Shown here in pieces: positions 30,595 to 38,883 of a stretch of DNA of 43,522 bases. The DNA is taken from positions 1-43,522 of the forward strand of contig DASVFT010000173.1 of assembly GCA_036379935.1 (NCBI GenBank), written 5' to 3'. The translations under genes and the position numbers were made by a program. Under the pieces are notes generated by a model that saw nothing but the letters and a program-made list of their open reading frames with translations, did not search any database and was not told where the DNA came from. Numbering within the stretch: the stretch's first letter is position 1; each line of letters opens with the position of its first letter. The DNA is from JAOPZW01 sp036379935. Lineage in GTDB: Bacteria; Actinomycetota; Thermoleophilia; Solirubrobacterales; Solirubrobacteraceae.

Positions 30595-31995
30595 TTACCT
30601 GGCGTAGGCGCGCGTCGGCGTGCCGCGGAAGACCGTGCCGTCCGGGGCCGTCCACACCAGGCGCCACTCGCGGCCGCCGACGGCGGCGACCGTCGTGGCG
30701 AAGTAGCCGCGGGCGTCGGTGCGCACGGTGGTGAGCGGCCGGAACGGCGCGCCCTTCTTGTGGGCCTCGATCATGGCCGTCGTGGGCGCGCCCGCCGGGC
30801 GCACCAGGCCCCAGAGCGAGACCTTCGACGGCCCGCGCCGGGCCACCAGGGGCAGGCGGAAGCCGTCATAGGAGGGCTTGTGCGTGCCGCCGGCGGTGAA
30901 CAGACCGGTCTGGAAGCCCGGGTAGCGCTCGATGATGGGCGCGCCTGCCACGGCCTTGTCGTCGCGCAGCAGGTACTGGGAAAAGGCCACCACGCGCGGG
31001 TTCTCGTAGGCGATGCGCTCCGAGATGGCGCGGTACTCCGACTGGCGCTGCAGACTCACGCCGCGCACGGGATCGGGCTTGCTCTCGATGCCGAACTCGG
31101 TCAGGTAGAGCGGCAGCTTGGACGTGATCGCGCCCGCCTTCGCGGCCCTGTCGAGCGCGGTCGTCAGGCGCGAGAGCACGCCGATGGTGACGTCGTTGGG
31201 CTGCTCGGGCTTGAACGACGGGCCCTGACCGGTCGTGTAGGCGTGGTGCGCGTAGCCCGAGGCCTGCACCTTCGCGCACCTCTTCGACGCCTTGCGGTAC
31301 CTGTCGTCCAGGCACAGCACGCCGCGCAGGAAGGTCAGCGGCGCGACGACGTTGCCGGTACCGCGCGGCGAGGTCTCGCCGAGGAGCACGCGAGCGTTGC
31401 CGAGGCCGGCGTTGCGCAGGCCGCGCTGGGCCGCGAAGTACAGGTTGCGGTAGATCCGCGGCGACAGCGGCGTCTTGGCCGCCGAGTACTGCGGCTTGAG
31501 GAACTGCGGCTGGTTGGGCTCGTTCCAGATGCTCCACGTGTCGGCCTTGCTGCCGTAGTGCGCGGCGACCGCCTGCACGAACTTGCGGAACTCGTTGGGG
31601 CTTGGGCGCGTGAGGGTGTCGCGCGCGCCGTTGGTGGCCCAGCGCGGGACGGGGCCCGACACCGTGAGCAGCAGGCTCCAGCCGCGGGCCTTGATGCCGT
31701 CGACGACCGCGTCGTAGGTGCCCCAGTCGTAGCTCGACGGCGCGGTCTCGTCGAACTTCGGCTTGACGCGAGAGTCCGGCTCCGGCGCGACGTCGTGCCA
31801 GTAGAGGACGACGCGCATCGAGTGCACGCCGAGCGCGGCGATGTCGTCGAAGGCCTGCGCGCGCGTCGCCGGATCCCTGAGGTCGCCCGTGGCCTCGAAG
31901 GTCATCGACTGCGTCTTGTTCGCGCGCGCGGCCGACGGCGCCAGCACGGCCAGCGCAGCGCATGCCACAGCGAAGATGGTTAGGAAACGTCGCAT
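30595..31995 (-). CDS. Secreted clan GH-A glycoside hydrolase (cellulase/GH39-like)
   Basis: A 466-residue exported enzyme. The signal peptide is MRRFLTIFAVACAALAVLAPSAARA. The (beta/alpha)8 domain carries the clan GH-A pair: acid/base Glu in DTWSIWNEPNQPQF and nucleophile Glu in LPLYLTEFGIESKPD. It acts on beta-linked glycans, but the family (GH5, GH39 or similar) cannot be fixed by eye. A C-terminal domain of about 90 residues (VSLWGLVRPAG...VWTAPDGTVFRGTPTRAYAR) looks like a small Ig-type beta module. I start at the ATG at 31995 at the signal peptide; in-frame codons further upstream would only lengthen it. Confidence 0.85.
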   Translation of the reverse strand: MRRFLTIFAVACAALAVLAPSAARANKTQSMTFEATGDLRDPATRAQAFDDIAALGVHSMRVVLYWHDVAPEPDSRVKPKFDETAPSSYDWGTYDAVVDGIKARGWSLLLTVSGPVPRWATNGARDTLTRPSPNEFRKFVQAVAAHYGSKADTWSIWNEPNQPQFLKPQYSAAKTPLSPRIYRNLYFAAQRGLRNAGLGNARVLLGETSPRGTGNVVAPLTFLRGVLCLDDRYRKASKRCAKVQASGYAHHAYTTGQGPSFKPEQPNDVTIGVLSRLTTALDRAAKAGAITSKLPLYLTEFGIESKPDPVRGVSLQRQSEYRAISERIAYENPRVVAFSQYLLRDDKAVAGAPIIERYPGFQTGLFTAGGTHKPSYDGFRLPLVARRGPSKVSLWGLVRPAGAPTTAMIEAHKKGAPFRPLTTVRTDARGYFATTVAAVGGREWRLVWTAPDGTVFRGTPTRAYAR

Positions 31996-32091
31996 GAGGA
32001 CCAGCACCGCCCTAGAAACCGCCCAGGGAACCCAAAGTCTCGTCGGCCTCGCATCCGGGCGCGTACGCGGCGCGGGCGACACCGTACCAAC

Positions 32092-32097
32092 TAGCTT
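32092..32097 (+). promoter_or_regulatory. -10 hexamer TAGCTT for the APH-type kinase gene
   Basis: TAGCTT ends 7 bases before the GTG at 32105; there is no ribosome-binding site, so a leaderless start is predicted. Confidence 0.45.
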
Positions 32098-32104
32098 TCG
32101 ATCG

Positions 32105-33184
32105 GTGAGCAGCTACCCGGCGCCGGACGACGTCGTCCGCACCCACGCCGAGGGGCAGGCCAACCGCCGCGAGCCGCTGCTCGTGCTCGACCCGTTGCTG
32201 GCCTTCCTCGACGACCACGGGCTGGGCGCCGGCGAGGTCGAGGCGGCGCCGTTGGGAGGGGGCCACTCGAACGTCACCTACGCGCTGCGGCGCGGCGGAG
32301 CCGAGCTCGTCCTGCGCCGCCCGCCCCGCGGACCGCTCCCGCCCAGCGCGCACGACGTGCTGCGCGAGGCGCGCGTGCTCGCGGCCCTGGCGGGGCGCGC
32401 ACGCGTGCCCGCGGTGCTGGCGGTGTGCGACGACCGCGCGGTCATGGGGGCGCCCTTCTACGTCATGGAGAAGGTCGAAGGGCACGTCGTGGCCGCCACC
32501 GTGCCGGGCGCGCTCGACAGCCCCGCCGACCGCGCCCGCCTCGGGGAGGAGCTCGTCGACGCGCTGCTCGAGCTGCACGCGGTCGACTGGCGGGCGGCCG
32601 GCCTGGTGGGCTTCGGCAGGCCGACGGGCTACCTCGAGCGCCAGCTGCGCCGCTTCCTCGGGCTCTGGCAGCACCACCGCACGCGCGACGTTCCCGCCGT
32701 CGAGGCGGTGGCCGAGTGGCTCGCGGCGCACCGGCCGAGCTCAGGCCCCTCCACCGTCGTCCACGGCGACTACCGCCTCGGCAACACGATGTTCGCGCCG
32801 CGGTCGCCCGCTCGCCTGGTGGCGATCTTCGACTGGGAGATGGCGACCATCGGCGACCCGCTCGCCGACGTCGGCTATCTGTGCGCGCTGTGGGTCGATC
32901 GCGCCGATCCTCCCGGCGGGCTCTTCGAGCTCTCGAGCGTGACGCGCGAGGAGGGCTTCCCGTCGCGCGAGGAGCTCGTCGCCCGCTACGAGGAGCGCTC
33001 GGGACGGTCGACGACCGACATCCGCTGGTACCGCACGCTCGCGCTGTGGAAGTCGGCCGTCTTCATGGAGGGCAACTACAGGCGCGCGCTCAGCGGCGCC
33101 ACCGACGACCCCTACCTGAAGGGCTTCGGCGACGGCGTCGTCGAGCTCGCGCGGCGCGCGCAGGAGCTGACGCGCGGCGCCTGA
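32105..33184 (+). CDS. APH-family phosphotransferase (ACAD10-like)
   Basis: A 359-residue kinase of the aminoglycoside-phosphotransferase fold. PLGGGHSNVTYALRRG is the nucleotide loop. The catalytic segment is STVVHGDYRLGNTMF and the metal Asp lies in AIFDWEMATIGDPLADVGYL. Members with this signature sit next to acyl-CoA dehydrogenases and are thought to phosphorylate hydroxy-acids or hydroxyacyl-CoA rather than antibiotics, so I would not call it a resistance gene. No dehydrogenase is adjacent here. The start is the GTG at 32105. It ends 3 bases from the stop of the convergent ctaG-like gene. Confidence 0.9.
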   Translation: MSSYPAPDDVVRTHAEGQANRREPLLVLDPLLAFLDDHGLGAGEVEAAPLGGGHSNVTYALRRGGAELVLRRPPRGPLPPSAHDVLREARVLAALAGRARVPAVLAVCDDRAVMGAPFYVMEKVEGHVVAATVPGALDSPADRARLGEELVDALLELHAVDWRAAGLVGFGRPTGYLERQLRRFLGLWQHHRTRDVPAVEAVAEWLAAHRPSSGPSTVVHGDYRLGNTMFAPRSPARLVAIFDWEMATIGDPLADVGYLCALWVDRADPPGGLFELSSVTREEGFPSREELVARYEERSGRSTTDIRWYRTLALWKSAVFMEGNYRRALSGATDDPYLKGFGDGVVELARRAQELTRGA

Positions 33185-33187
33185 GGA

Positions 33188-34045
33188 CTACGCGCCGCCC
33201 TCCAGGCGCCGGCGCAGCTCGGCTCCCCGGCCCGCCGCCACGGCCCGCGCGGCGCGCGCCTCGCTGAGCTCGACCCCGTGCGCGGCGGCGAGCTCGAGCA
33301 GCTCCTGGCGCTCCTCGCCCTCGCTGGCGGCACGCGCGAAGAGCCACCCGAAGAGGGCCAGGGTCAGCAGCGACCCCTCGACCATCATGATCGCGCCGGC
33401 GGCGTTCTGATCGGCCCCCGCCGAGATCCCGTGGGCGCGCTCGCCGCGCGCGTAGACGCTGAAGAAGATGTGCCCGCCGAAGACGAAGACGTTGCCGAGG
33501 ATCGCGCCCGTCAGCCGTACGGCGATGACGTAGCCGAGGCGCGCGAGGTTGCCGAACCACGCGGGCTTGGGCAGCGGGCCGAGCAGCGCCATCCACATAT
33601 TCAGCCCGAAGGCCACGAAGCCGAAGTGCTGGAGCGCGTGGACGACGTCGTGGCGCAGCGCGGCCTCGTGGAAGAACGGCACGTGCCACAGGTACAGGTC
33701 GGCCGCCCACAGCGGGAAGGCGATGAGCGGATGCGAGAGCACGCGCAGCCGGTCGAACGCGCGAATGCGCAGCGCCGGCGCGAGCACCGGCCCGGTCAGC
33801 CCCAGCACGAGGAGCAGCGTGCCGAGGTCGCCGATGATGAGGTGCTCGACCATGTGGGCCCAGAAGAGCTGGTCGCTCAGCGGGCCCATCGACGTGAGCG
33901 TGACCACGATCAGGCACAGGCCGCCCAAAAAGCAGGCCCGCCGCCACCCGGGCACCGCGCGCGACGTCCCGGCCAGGTGGTGGGCGCGCAGCGCGTAGAG
34001 GATGCCTGTGGCGGTCGCGGGAGCGAGCTGGAGGAAGACCTCCAT
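33188..34045 (-). CDS. CtaG-type (caa3) cytochrome c oxidase assembly membrane protein
   Basis: A 285-residue protein with about seven transmembrane helices. It has the His-rich pattern of the caa3_CtaG family: FWAHMVEHLIIGDLG, LYLWHVPFFHEAALRHDVVHALQHFGF and a late GGHIFFSVYARG. These residues are thought to handle copper for the CuB site of cytochrome oxidase. The C-terminus is a cytosolic charged helix (EGEERQELLELAAAHG). No oxidase subunit gene is nearby. TACTCT ends 6 bases before the ATG at 34045 in the 20-base gap after lacI, so it may have its own leaderless promoter. Confidence 0.9.
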   Translation of the reverse strand: MEVFLQLAPATATGILYALRAHHLAGTSRAVPGWRRACFLGGLCLIVVTLTSMGPLSDQLFWAHMVEHLIIGDLGTLLLVLGLTGPVLAPALRIRAFDRLRVLSHPLIAFPLWAADLYLWHVPFFHEAALRHDVVHALQHFGFVAFGLNMWMALLGPLPKPAWFGNLARLGYVIAVRLTGAILGNVFVFGGHIFFSVYARGERAHGISAGADQNAAGAIMMVEGSLLTLALFGWLFARAASEGEERQELLELAAAHGVELSEARAARAVAAGRGAELRRRLEGGA

Positions 34046-34051
34046 GGGCGC

Positions 34052-34057
34052 AGAGTA
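34052..34057 (-). promoter_or_regulatory. -10 hexamer TACTCT for the CtaG-type gene
   Basis: TACTCT ends 6 bases before the ATG at 34045 and lies between the lacI stop and this start. Confidence 0.4.
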
Positions 34058-34065
34058 CGCGGCCG

Positions 34066-35106
34066 TCAGTGCGCCGTCGCCGGTGCGCGCCGCCGTTTGC
34101 CGGCGCTGCGCGTGGAGGCCCGGGGCGTGACGATCGAGGGCACGATCCGGTGGCGCACCGGGGACTCCTCGCCCTCGATGAGGCTCACGAGCAGCTGCAC
34201 CGCCTCGGTGCCGATGCGCTCGGCGTTGAGGTTGAGGGCGGTCAGCGCGGGCCGCGCGCTCCGGCTCGCGTCGCTGTCGGTGCAGCCCGCGACACGCAGG
34301 TCCTCGGGGACGCGGATGCCCTTGGCCTCGGCGGCCAGCAGCACGCCCAGGGCCAGCCGATCCAGCGCGCCGTAGATGGCATCGGGCGGATGCGGGGACT
34401 CGAGCAGCTCGGTGGCTGCGGCGAAGGCGCCGCTCTCGCTGAGGGTCTCGGGGATGCTCGAGACGATCGGCTCCTGCCCGCGCTCGGCGCACCACTGCTC
34501 GTAGGCGCGCAGGACGTCGATCGAGTACGACGACATGACCGGCACGGTGAGCAGGGCGACACGGCGGCTGCCCGCCTCGGCGAGGTGGTCGAGCATCGCG
34601 CGCGTGCCGGCGACGTGGTCGTTGTCGACCCAGTACTCGTCGGCGGGGCCCTCGGGCTGGCGCCCCGTGGTGACGATCGGGATGCGCCTCCGCGTCAGCC
34701 GGCGCACGCTCGGGTCCTCGCCCACGGGGTCCATCACGATGGCGCCGTCAAGCGGAAGGCGATCGAGGATCGCCGGCGGTGACTGCGCGGGCAGGAGCGT
34801 GAGCGAGTAGCCGCGCTCGAGCGCGGTCGAGGTCGCCGCGTTCATGACCTGCAGGAAGTAGTCGAAGTCGGCGACCGGGAGCGGGTTGTCGACGAACGAG
34901 ACCGTCAGCGCGAGCATCCCCGTGCGGCCGCCCGCGAGACCGCGCGCGAGGGCGCTGGGCTGATAGCCCATGCGCGTGGCGATCGCCTGCACGCGCTCGC
35001 GCGTCTGCGGCGTCAGCCGTCCCTTGCCGTTGAGCGCGTGCGACACCGTGGTGATCGAGACGCCCGCGGCCGCAGCCACGTCCTTGATTCCGACCGTTCG
35101 GCCCAT
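34066..35106 (-). CDS. LacI-family transcriptional regulator
   Basis: A 346-residue repressor. The N-terminal helix-turn-helix and hinge read VGIKDVAAAAGVSITTVSHALNGKG...RERVQAIATRMGYQPSALARGLAGGRTG, and a periplasmic-binding-protein-like ligand domain follows (about 62-330). It should bind a small effector and control the divergent catabolic operon starting at 35270. The 163-base gap has two copies of AA(G/A)CGTTTTGGCA, a LacI-like half-site with central CG. TAAAGT at 35119-35124 ends 12 bases before the ATG at 35106 and may be its own -10. The effector is unknown; LacI proteins usually answer to sugars or nucleosides, so control of a ureohydrolase would be atypical. Confidence 0.93.
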   Translation of the reverse strand: MGRTVGIKDVAAAAGVSITTVSHALNGKGRLTPQTRERVQAIATRMGYQPSALARGLAGGRTGMLALTVSFVDNPLPVADFDYFLQVMNAATSTALERGYSLTLLPAQSPPAILDRLPLDGAIVMDPVGEDPSVRRLTRRRIPIVTTGRQPEGPADEYWVDNDHVAGTRAMLDHLAEAGSRRVALLTVPVMSSYSIDVLRAYEQWCAERGQEPIVSSIPETLSESGAFAAATELLESPHPPDAIYGALDRLALGVLLAAEAKGIRVPEDLRVAGCTDSDASRSARPALTALNLNAERIGTEAVQLLVSLIEGEESPVRHRIVPSIVTPRASTRSAGKRRRAPATAH

Positions 35107-35181
35107 GGTTCGCGCGCCACTTTAGACGTACTGGCCTTGACCCCGAAGGATTGGGATGAGAAAGTGCGCCCGATTGTGAAA

Positions 35182-35194
35182 AAGCGTTTTGGCA
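35182..35194. promoter_or_regulatory. Operator-like repeat 1 (AAGCGTTTTGGCA)
   Basis: The first of two copies, 22 bases apart start to start, in the lacI/ureohydrolase gap. That is about two DNA turns, so two repressor dimers could sit on the same face. The region is much more A+T-rich than its surroundings. Confidence 0.55.
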
Positions 35195-35203
35195 GCCGAA
35201 GGG

Positions 35204-35216
35204 AAACGTTTTGGCA
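35204..35216. promoter_or_regulatory. Operator-like repeat 2 (AAACGTTTTGGCA)
   Basis: The second copy differs at one base. Its AAACGTTT core is a perfect palindrome centred on CG, typical of LacI-family operators. It ends 53 bases before the ATG at 35270. Confidence 0.55.
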
Positions 35217-35269
35217 TTGAAGAGCGAGAGCACGTCCCAGAGCGCGAGCAGCGCGCGGAGCCGGCGCTG

Positions 35270-36277
35270 ATGTCGACCGCGGTCGATCGCACGATGTGGA
35301 CGAGCCTGCTGCACGCGGGCCTGGCGGGGTCGTTCATGCGCTTCCCCCACGTGGCGGCAGAGACCGACGCGCTGGACGCGGCGGGCGCGCGCGCGGCGAT
35401 CTACGGCATCCCGTTCGACGCCACCAACATCAGCCGCACCGGCTCGAACTACGGGCCGCGCGGCATCCGCGACGTGTCCGTGCAGTTCCTGACCTACAAC
35501 GCGATGCTCGACTTCGATGTCGCCGATGCCCTCTCCCCCGTGGATTGCGGTGACTGCGCGGTGGTGCCGGGCGACCCGGAGCGCACGTTCGAGCGCGCCC
35601 AGGCCGACATCGAGCGCATCCTGCGCGCCGGCGCCCTGCCCGTGACGCTGGGCGGCGAGCACTCGGTGAGCATCCCGGCTCTGCGCGCCACGCGCGCGGT
35701 CCACGAGAACCCGGGGCTCATCCTCGTCGACACGCACCTCGACACCGCCCCCGACGTGGGCGGCGAGCTGCTCAGCCACTGCTGCCCGATCACCCGTGCG
35801 GTCGACGCCGGCTTCGACCCGACGAAGATCGTGCTCCTCGGGATCTCCGGCTGGATGAACCCGCGGACCGAGCTGGCCTACTGCCGCGAGCGCGGCATCA
35901 CCGTCATCTGGCTCGAGGAGATCTGGCAGCACGGCACCGCCTGGGCCATCGCGTCCGCGAACGAGATCACGCGCGCGGGCACCGACGGCGTCTACCTGTC
36001 CTTCGACGTCGACTCGCTCGACGGCGCGCACGCCCCCGGGACGTGCTGTCCGACCCCGGGCGGGCTCACCAGCCGCGAGGCGATCGAGATCGTGCGCGGC
36101 GTGAGCGCCGAGGGCCTCTTGGGCGTCGACGTCGTCGAAGTCGCGCCCAGCCTCGACGCGACCCCCGTCACGGCGCTGATGGGCGGACGCATCGCACTCG
36201 AGGCGATGGCCTTCCACGCCGGCGCCGACAGGCCGCTCCGCGAACCGACCCCCGCACCAGGAGGACGTACCGAATGA
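35270..36277 (+). CDS. Ureohydrolase (agmatinase/guanidino-acid hydrolase family)
   Basis: A 335-residue binuclear-metal hydrolase that splits a guanidino group to urea plus an amine. The six metal ligands are visible: H131 (LGGEHSVSIP), D154-H156-D158 (VDTHLDTAPD) and D246/D248 (SFDVDSLD). The family block continues as GAHAPGTCCPTPGGLTSRE; note DG in place of the usual DP. Loops differ from arginase, and agmatine, guanidinobutyrate or another guanidino compound could be the substrate. I start at the ATG at 35270, with GGAG 9 bases upstream. Its stop overlaps the permease start (ATGA). It is the first gene of the LacI-facing operon. Confidence 0.92.
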   Translation: MSTAVDRTMWTSLLHAGLAGSFMRFPHVAAETDALDAAGARAAIYGIPFDATNISRTGSNYGPRGIRDVSVQFLTYNAMLDFDVADALSPVDCGDCAVVPGDPERTFERAQADIERILRAGALPVTLGGEHSVSIPALRATRAVHENPGLILVDTHLDTAPDVGGELLSHCCPITRAVDAGFDPTKIVLLGISGWMNPRTELAYCRERGITVIWLEEIWQHGTAWAIASANEITRAGTDGVYLSFDVDSLDGAHAPGTCCPTPGGLTSREAIEIVRGVSAEGLLGVDVVEVAPSLDATPVTALMGGRIALEAMAFHAGADRPLREPTPAPGGRTE

Positions 36278-37902
36278 GCACGCAAGCCGCCGCCCCCACC
36301 ACGGCGCCGGGCCTGTTCACGCGCAAGGCGACCGGGCTGGTCCGCGAGGCGCGGACCACCGACGCGCTCTTCTACAACGTGATGTGGGCCAGCGTGGCGC
36401 TGTCCTTCGCCTTCTTCTGGCTGCTGTACGCGTTCTACTACCAGGGCTCCAACGCGTTCCTGGCCTTCCTCATCGCCGCCACGCTCGGCCTGCCCGGCGC
36501 GTTCCTGTACGCGATGCTCGCGCAGATCATGCCGCGCACCGGCGGCGACTACGTGTTCAACAGCCGGGCGCTGCATCCGTCGGTCGGCTTCGCGGGCAAC
36601 TTCAGCTACTGCTTCTGGCTGGGCATCATCTACGGCGTCTACACGACGTACCTGGCCGCCTACGGCTTCGGCGCCTTCGGCCGGATGATGGCCGGCTTCA
36701 CCGGCTCGAGCGCGTGGCTGAGCTTCGGCGACTGGTTCTCCAAGGACTACGCGCTGTTCATCACCGGGACCGCGGCCGTCCTCATCTCCGCGCTCGTCTT
36801 CGTCATCGGCGGGATGAGGCTGTTCCTGCGCCTCCAGGTCGGCGCCTTCGCGCTGTACATGCTGGGCGCCTTCGTCATCCCGATCCTCGTCGGGCTGTTC
36901 TCGAGCAAGGCCGGCTTCCTGGGCAACTTCGACGACTACGCCGCCAACCTCGGCACCGACAACGCCAGCGCGGCGCTCGTCGCCTCGGCCACGAAGGCGG
37001 GCTTCGCGCCGACCGGCTTCGACTTCGAGACCACGCTCAAGTCGGTGTCGGTCTTCTGGTACATCTTCGGCTTCCTCTACTCGAGCAACTACTTCGCCGG
37101 GGAGATCCGCCTGCGCAAGCGCACGCATCTGCTCTCCATCCCCGGCGCCGTGCTCGTGTCGGCGGTCGGCATCGCGCTGCTGCTCCCGGCCTACCTGAAC
37201 GTCACCGGCTACACGCTCAACGGGCAGTTCGGCCTCGCCGACCCGGCGGCCTACGGCTTCGCCGCCGGCGCGCCCGCCTACCCGGAGATCATGAGCATCG
37301 CCTCGGGCACCTGGGTGCTGGGCGCGATCGTGATCATCGGCTTCACGGTCGGCCTGCTCATCTGGCTGCCGCAGACCATGCTGCTCGCGAGCCGCAGCAT
37401 GTTCGCCTGGTCCTTCGACCGCGTGATGCCGGCGCGGCTCTCGTACGTCGACCCGCGGACCCGCTCGCCGGTCGTCGCGATCGGCGTCGTCACCCTGGTG
37501 GCCATCGCCAGCACGGCGATCTACGCCTTCACGACGTGGTTCAGCACGCTGTCGGTGCTGCTCGGCCTCTCGCTCACGCTGGTCATCACCGCGATCGGCG
37601 GCATCGCGCTGCCGTATCGCCAGCGGGCCATGGTCGAGAACTCGCCGTACGGCGGGTCGATCGCGGGCCTGCCCAAGCTCACCTTCGTCGCCGGCCTGGC
37701 CCTGCTGGGCTTCTGCGGCGCCATCGCGATCCTGCTGTGGGATCCCGGCTCGGGCGCCAGCCTGAGCGCCAACCCGGGCAAGCTGTGGCTCGGCCTCGGC
37801 GTGCTGGCGGCCGGCTTCGCCATCTACTTCGTCTCGTCGGCCATCCGCCGGCGCCAGGGCATCGATCTCACCCTCACCTACCGCGAGCTGCCGCCGGAGT
37901 GA
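36274..37902 (+). CDS. APC-superfamily amino-acid/polyamine permease
   Basis: A 542-residue transporter with about twelve transmembrane helices. The first helix region (DALFYNVMWASVALSFAFFWLLYAF) and MLAQIMPRTGGDYVFNSR, with its Gly-Gly-(D/E)-Y-V element, are typical of APC amino-acid and polyamine transporters. It should import the substrate of the neighbouring enzymes, probably by proton coupling. AGGAGG precedes the ATG at 36274, which overlaps the ureohydrolase stop. It ends with a charged tail (RRRQGIDLTLTYRELPPE), and its TGA overlaps the GTG of the next gene. Confidence 0.93.
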   Translation: MSTQAAAPTTAPGLFTRKATGLVREARTTDALFYNVMWASVALSFAFFWLLYAFYYQGSNAFLAFLIAATLGLPGAFLYAMLAQIMPRTGGDYVFNSRALHPSVGFAGNFSYCFWLGIIYGVYTTYLAAYGFGAFGRMMAGFTGSSAWLSFGDWFSKDYALFITGTAAVLISALVFVIGGMRLFLRLQVGAFALYMLGAFVIPILVGLFSSKAGFLGNFDDYAANLGTDNASAALVASATKAGFAPTGFDFETTLKSVSVFWYIFGFLYSSNYFAGEIRLRKRTHLLSIPGAVLVSAVGIALLLPAYLNVTGYTLNGQFGLADPAAYGFAAGAPAYPEIMSIASGTWVLGAIVIIGFTVGLLIWLPQTMLLASRSMFAWSFDRVMPARLSYVDPRTRSPVVAIGVVTLVAIASTAIYAFTTWFSTLSVLLGLSLTLVITAIGGIALPYRQRAMVENSPYGGSIAGLPKLTFVAGLALLGFCGAIAILLWDPGSGASLSANPGKLWLGLGVLAAGFAIYFVSSAIRRRQGIDLTLTYRELPPE

Positions 37903-38843
37903 GGTTGCGCCTCTACTACGCCTCGGACATCCACGGCACCGAGGTCCTCTGGCGCAAGTTCCTGCACGCCCCCGCGGTCTACGGCGCGCAGGTGATCGTC
38001 ATGGGCGGCGACGTGACCGGCAAGGTGGTCATCCCGCTCGTCGAGGACGGCGACGGCGTCGTGGCCGAGCTGTTCGGGCGCCCCGAGCGCGCCGCGACGC
38101 CGGAGGAGCGCGCCGAGCTCGAGCACCGCATCCGCTCCAACGGCATGTACCCGCACGCGATGACGCCCGAGGAGGTCCAGCGCGTGGCGGCCCTCAGCGA
38201 GGCCGAGCGCGAGACCTGGTTCGCCGAGGTCATGCTGCATACGTTCGAGCGCTGGATGGGCCTCGCCGGCGAGCGCCTGCAGGGGTCGGACGCCCGCTGC
38301 TTCGTGATGCCCGGCAACGACGACCCGCCCGGCGTCGACCGCGCGATCGAGCGCGCCGCGCGCGTCGAGGCATGCGACGAGCGCATCGTCGAGTTCGACG
38401 GCTACACGATGCTCTCGCTGGGCTACTCGAACCGGACCCCGTTCGACTCGCCGCGCGAGCTCGACGAGGACGAGCTGGCCCGGCGCATCGAGCGGCTGGC
38501 CGGCCAGGTCGACGACCTCAGCCGGTGCATCTTCAACCTGCACGTGCCGCCCTACGACTCGCAGCTCGACACGGCGCCACAGCTCGACGAGAACCTCAAG
38601 GTGGTCGTCGCCGCCGGCGAGCCCAAGCTCGTCCCGGTCGGCTCCACGGCCGTGCGCGAGGCGATCGAGCGCTTCCAGCCGCTGGTCGCGCTGCACGGGC
38701 ACGTCCACGAGTCGCGCGGCGTGACGTGGATCGGGCGCACGCTCTGCATCAACCCCGGCAGCGACTACCACACCGGTCGCATCTCGGGCGCGCTCGTGCA
38801 CCTGCGCGGGGAGCGGGCGGACTACCAGTTCGTGGTCGGTTGA
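37899..38843 (+). CDS. Calcineurin-like metallophosphoesterase
   Basis: A 314-residue dimetal phosphoesterase. The ordered motifs are present: D-x-H in YYASDIHGTE, GGD in IVMGGDVTG, GN(D/H) in VMPGNDDPPG, H in FNLHVPPYDS and GHxH in VALHGHVHES. A helical insert (about 55-115) separates the first two blocks. It has no signal peptide, so it acts inside the cell. What it does in a permease/ureohydrolase/peptidase operon is unclear: the substrate could be a phosphorylated intermediate, or it could be a nucleotide-signal phosphodiesterase. The start is the GTG at 37899, which overlaps the permease stop (GTGA). Confidence 0.88.
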   Translation: MRLRLYYASDIHGTEVLWRKFLHAPAVYGAQVIVMGGDVTGKVVIPLVEDGDGVVAELFGRPERAATPEERAELEHRIRSNGMYPHAMTPEEVQRVAALSEAERETWFAEVMLHTFERWMGLAGERLQGSDARCFVMPGNDDPPGVDRAIERAARVEACDERIVEFDGYTMLSLGYSNRTPFDSPRELDEDELARRIERLAGQVDDLSRCIFNLHVPPYDSQLDTAPQLDENLKVVVAAGEPKLVPVGSTAVREAIERFQPLVALHGHVHESRGVTWIGRTLCINPGSDYHTGRISGALVHLRGERADYQFVVG

Positions 38844-38883
38844 GCAGCGCCGGTGAACGAGGAACCCGAGGAGGTACAGCGAG

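Noticed and set aside
29491..31983. Plus-strand open frame of 830 codons
   Set aside because: It is antisense to the membrane glycosyltransferase-like gene and the secreted glycosidase, both with clear domains; the translation is low-complexity Arg/Ala/His.
32105..33184. Aminoglycoside resistance kinase
   Set aside because: The fold is shared, but the DWE...GDPLADVGYL signature belongs to the ACAD10-like metabolic group and there is no resistance context.
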